A DNA stretch of 64,000 bases from assembly GCF_002090055.1 (NCBI RefSeq), contig NZ_BBRH01000017.1, positions 32,528 to 96,527 of the forward strand, in the 5' to 3' direction. The translations under genes were made by a program, and so were the position numbers. Below the pieces are notes generated by a model. It made no database searches. It was not told the DNA's origin and saw nothing but the letters and a program-made list of their open reading frames with translations. Of this stretch, positions 63,991 through 64,000 are shown piece after piece. Position 1 is the stretch's first letter, and each line of letters begins with the position of its first letter. The stretch is from Demequina sp. NBRC 110051 (GTDB lineage Bacteria > Actinomycetota > Actinomycetes > Actinomycetales > Demequinaceae).

Positions 63991-64000
63991 CCTAAATGAT

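Overview
The window is high-G+C DNA (roughly 70% G+C by eye) from an actinobacterium, most likely of the Micrococcales type. The support is a ROK regulator, a Ski2-like helicase with a long actinobacterial C-terminal region, a DUF222/HNH protein, ECF sigma genes coupled to membrane partners, a GatCAB operon, class-IV branched-chain aminotransferases of mycobacterial type, and many genes whose -10 box lies 6-7 bases before the ATG (leaderless mRNAs). I cannot name the genus. No tRNA, rRNA, CRISPR array, IS element or prophage was seen.

Layout. 1-9.2 kb: ROK repressor (cut by the window edge), EamA exporter, IMPACT protein, RNase HI, then a tightly overlapping ybaK-yggS-helicase group, a VIT-family iron transporter behind an iron-box-like site, and a lipoate-protein ligase with permuted domain order. 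9.2-17.1 kb: citramalate synthase with an Ile-codon attenuator, a DUF222/HNH protein, and two paralogous ECF sigma plus membrane-partner cassettes. The second partner carries an MltG-like transglycosylase domain. A Doc toxin/antitoxin pair and an M48/YgjP-type metalloprotease lie between the cassettes. 17.1-35.6 kb: mixed accessory genes, including an aminotransferase, MFS and drug-type ABC exporters with a TetR regulator, a possible modification-dependent HNH nuclease, a CPBP protein with a 55-residue membrane neighbour, a cystine-type ABC importer behind a Cys/Met-rich leader peptide, and an acyl-CoA synthetase. 35.6-43.7 kb: branched-chain amino-acid synthesis, ilvB-ilvN-ilvC-leuB-ilvE on the minus strand behind a classical ilvB attenuator, and ilvD upstream of it. 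43.7-49.1 kb: TipA-like MerR regulator, two flavin reductases, photolyase, DUF1801 protein, 2-hydroxyacid dehydrogenase. 49.2-56 kb: LacI-regulated oligosaccharide ABC importer plus GH3 glycosidase. 56-64 kb: M20 peptidase, copper ATPase CopB with a MerR-type promoter, gatCAB and a GNAT protein.

The strongest unexplained signal is a dispersed short repeat. The 9-mer GGCCGATGC (or its complement) occurs 47 times by my count, on both strands, inside genes and between them. Eleven copies are the exact 14-mer GGCCGATGCCGTGG. Facing pairs form long hairpins at gene ends. This is the pattern of the DNA uptake sequences of Neisseriaceae and Pasteurellaceae, which I do not know to be described in actinobacteria. 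A second, independent intergenic repeat centred on CCCATGGG occurs in two clusters. Three amino-acid loci share one regulatory design: a leaderless leader peptide rich in the codon of the relevant amino acid.
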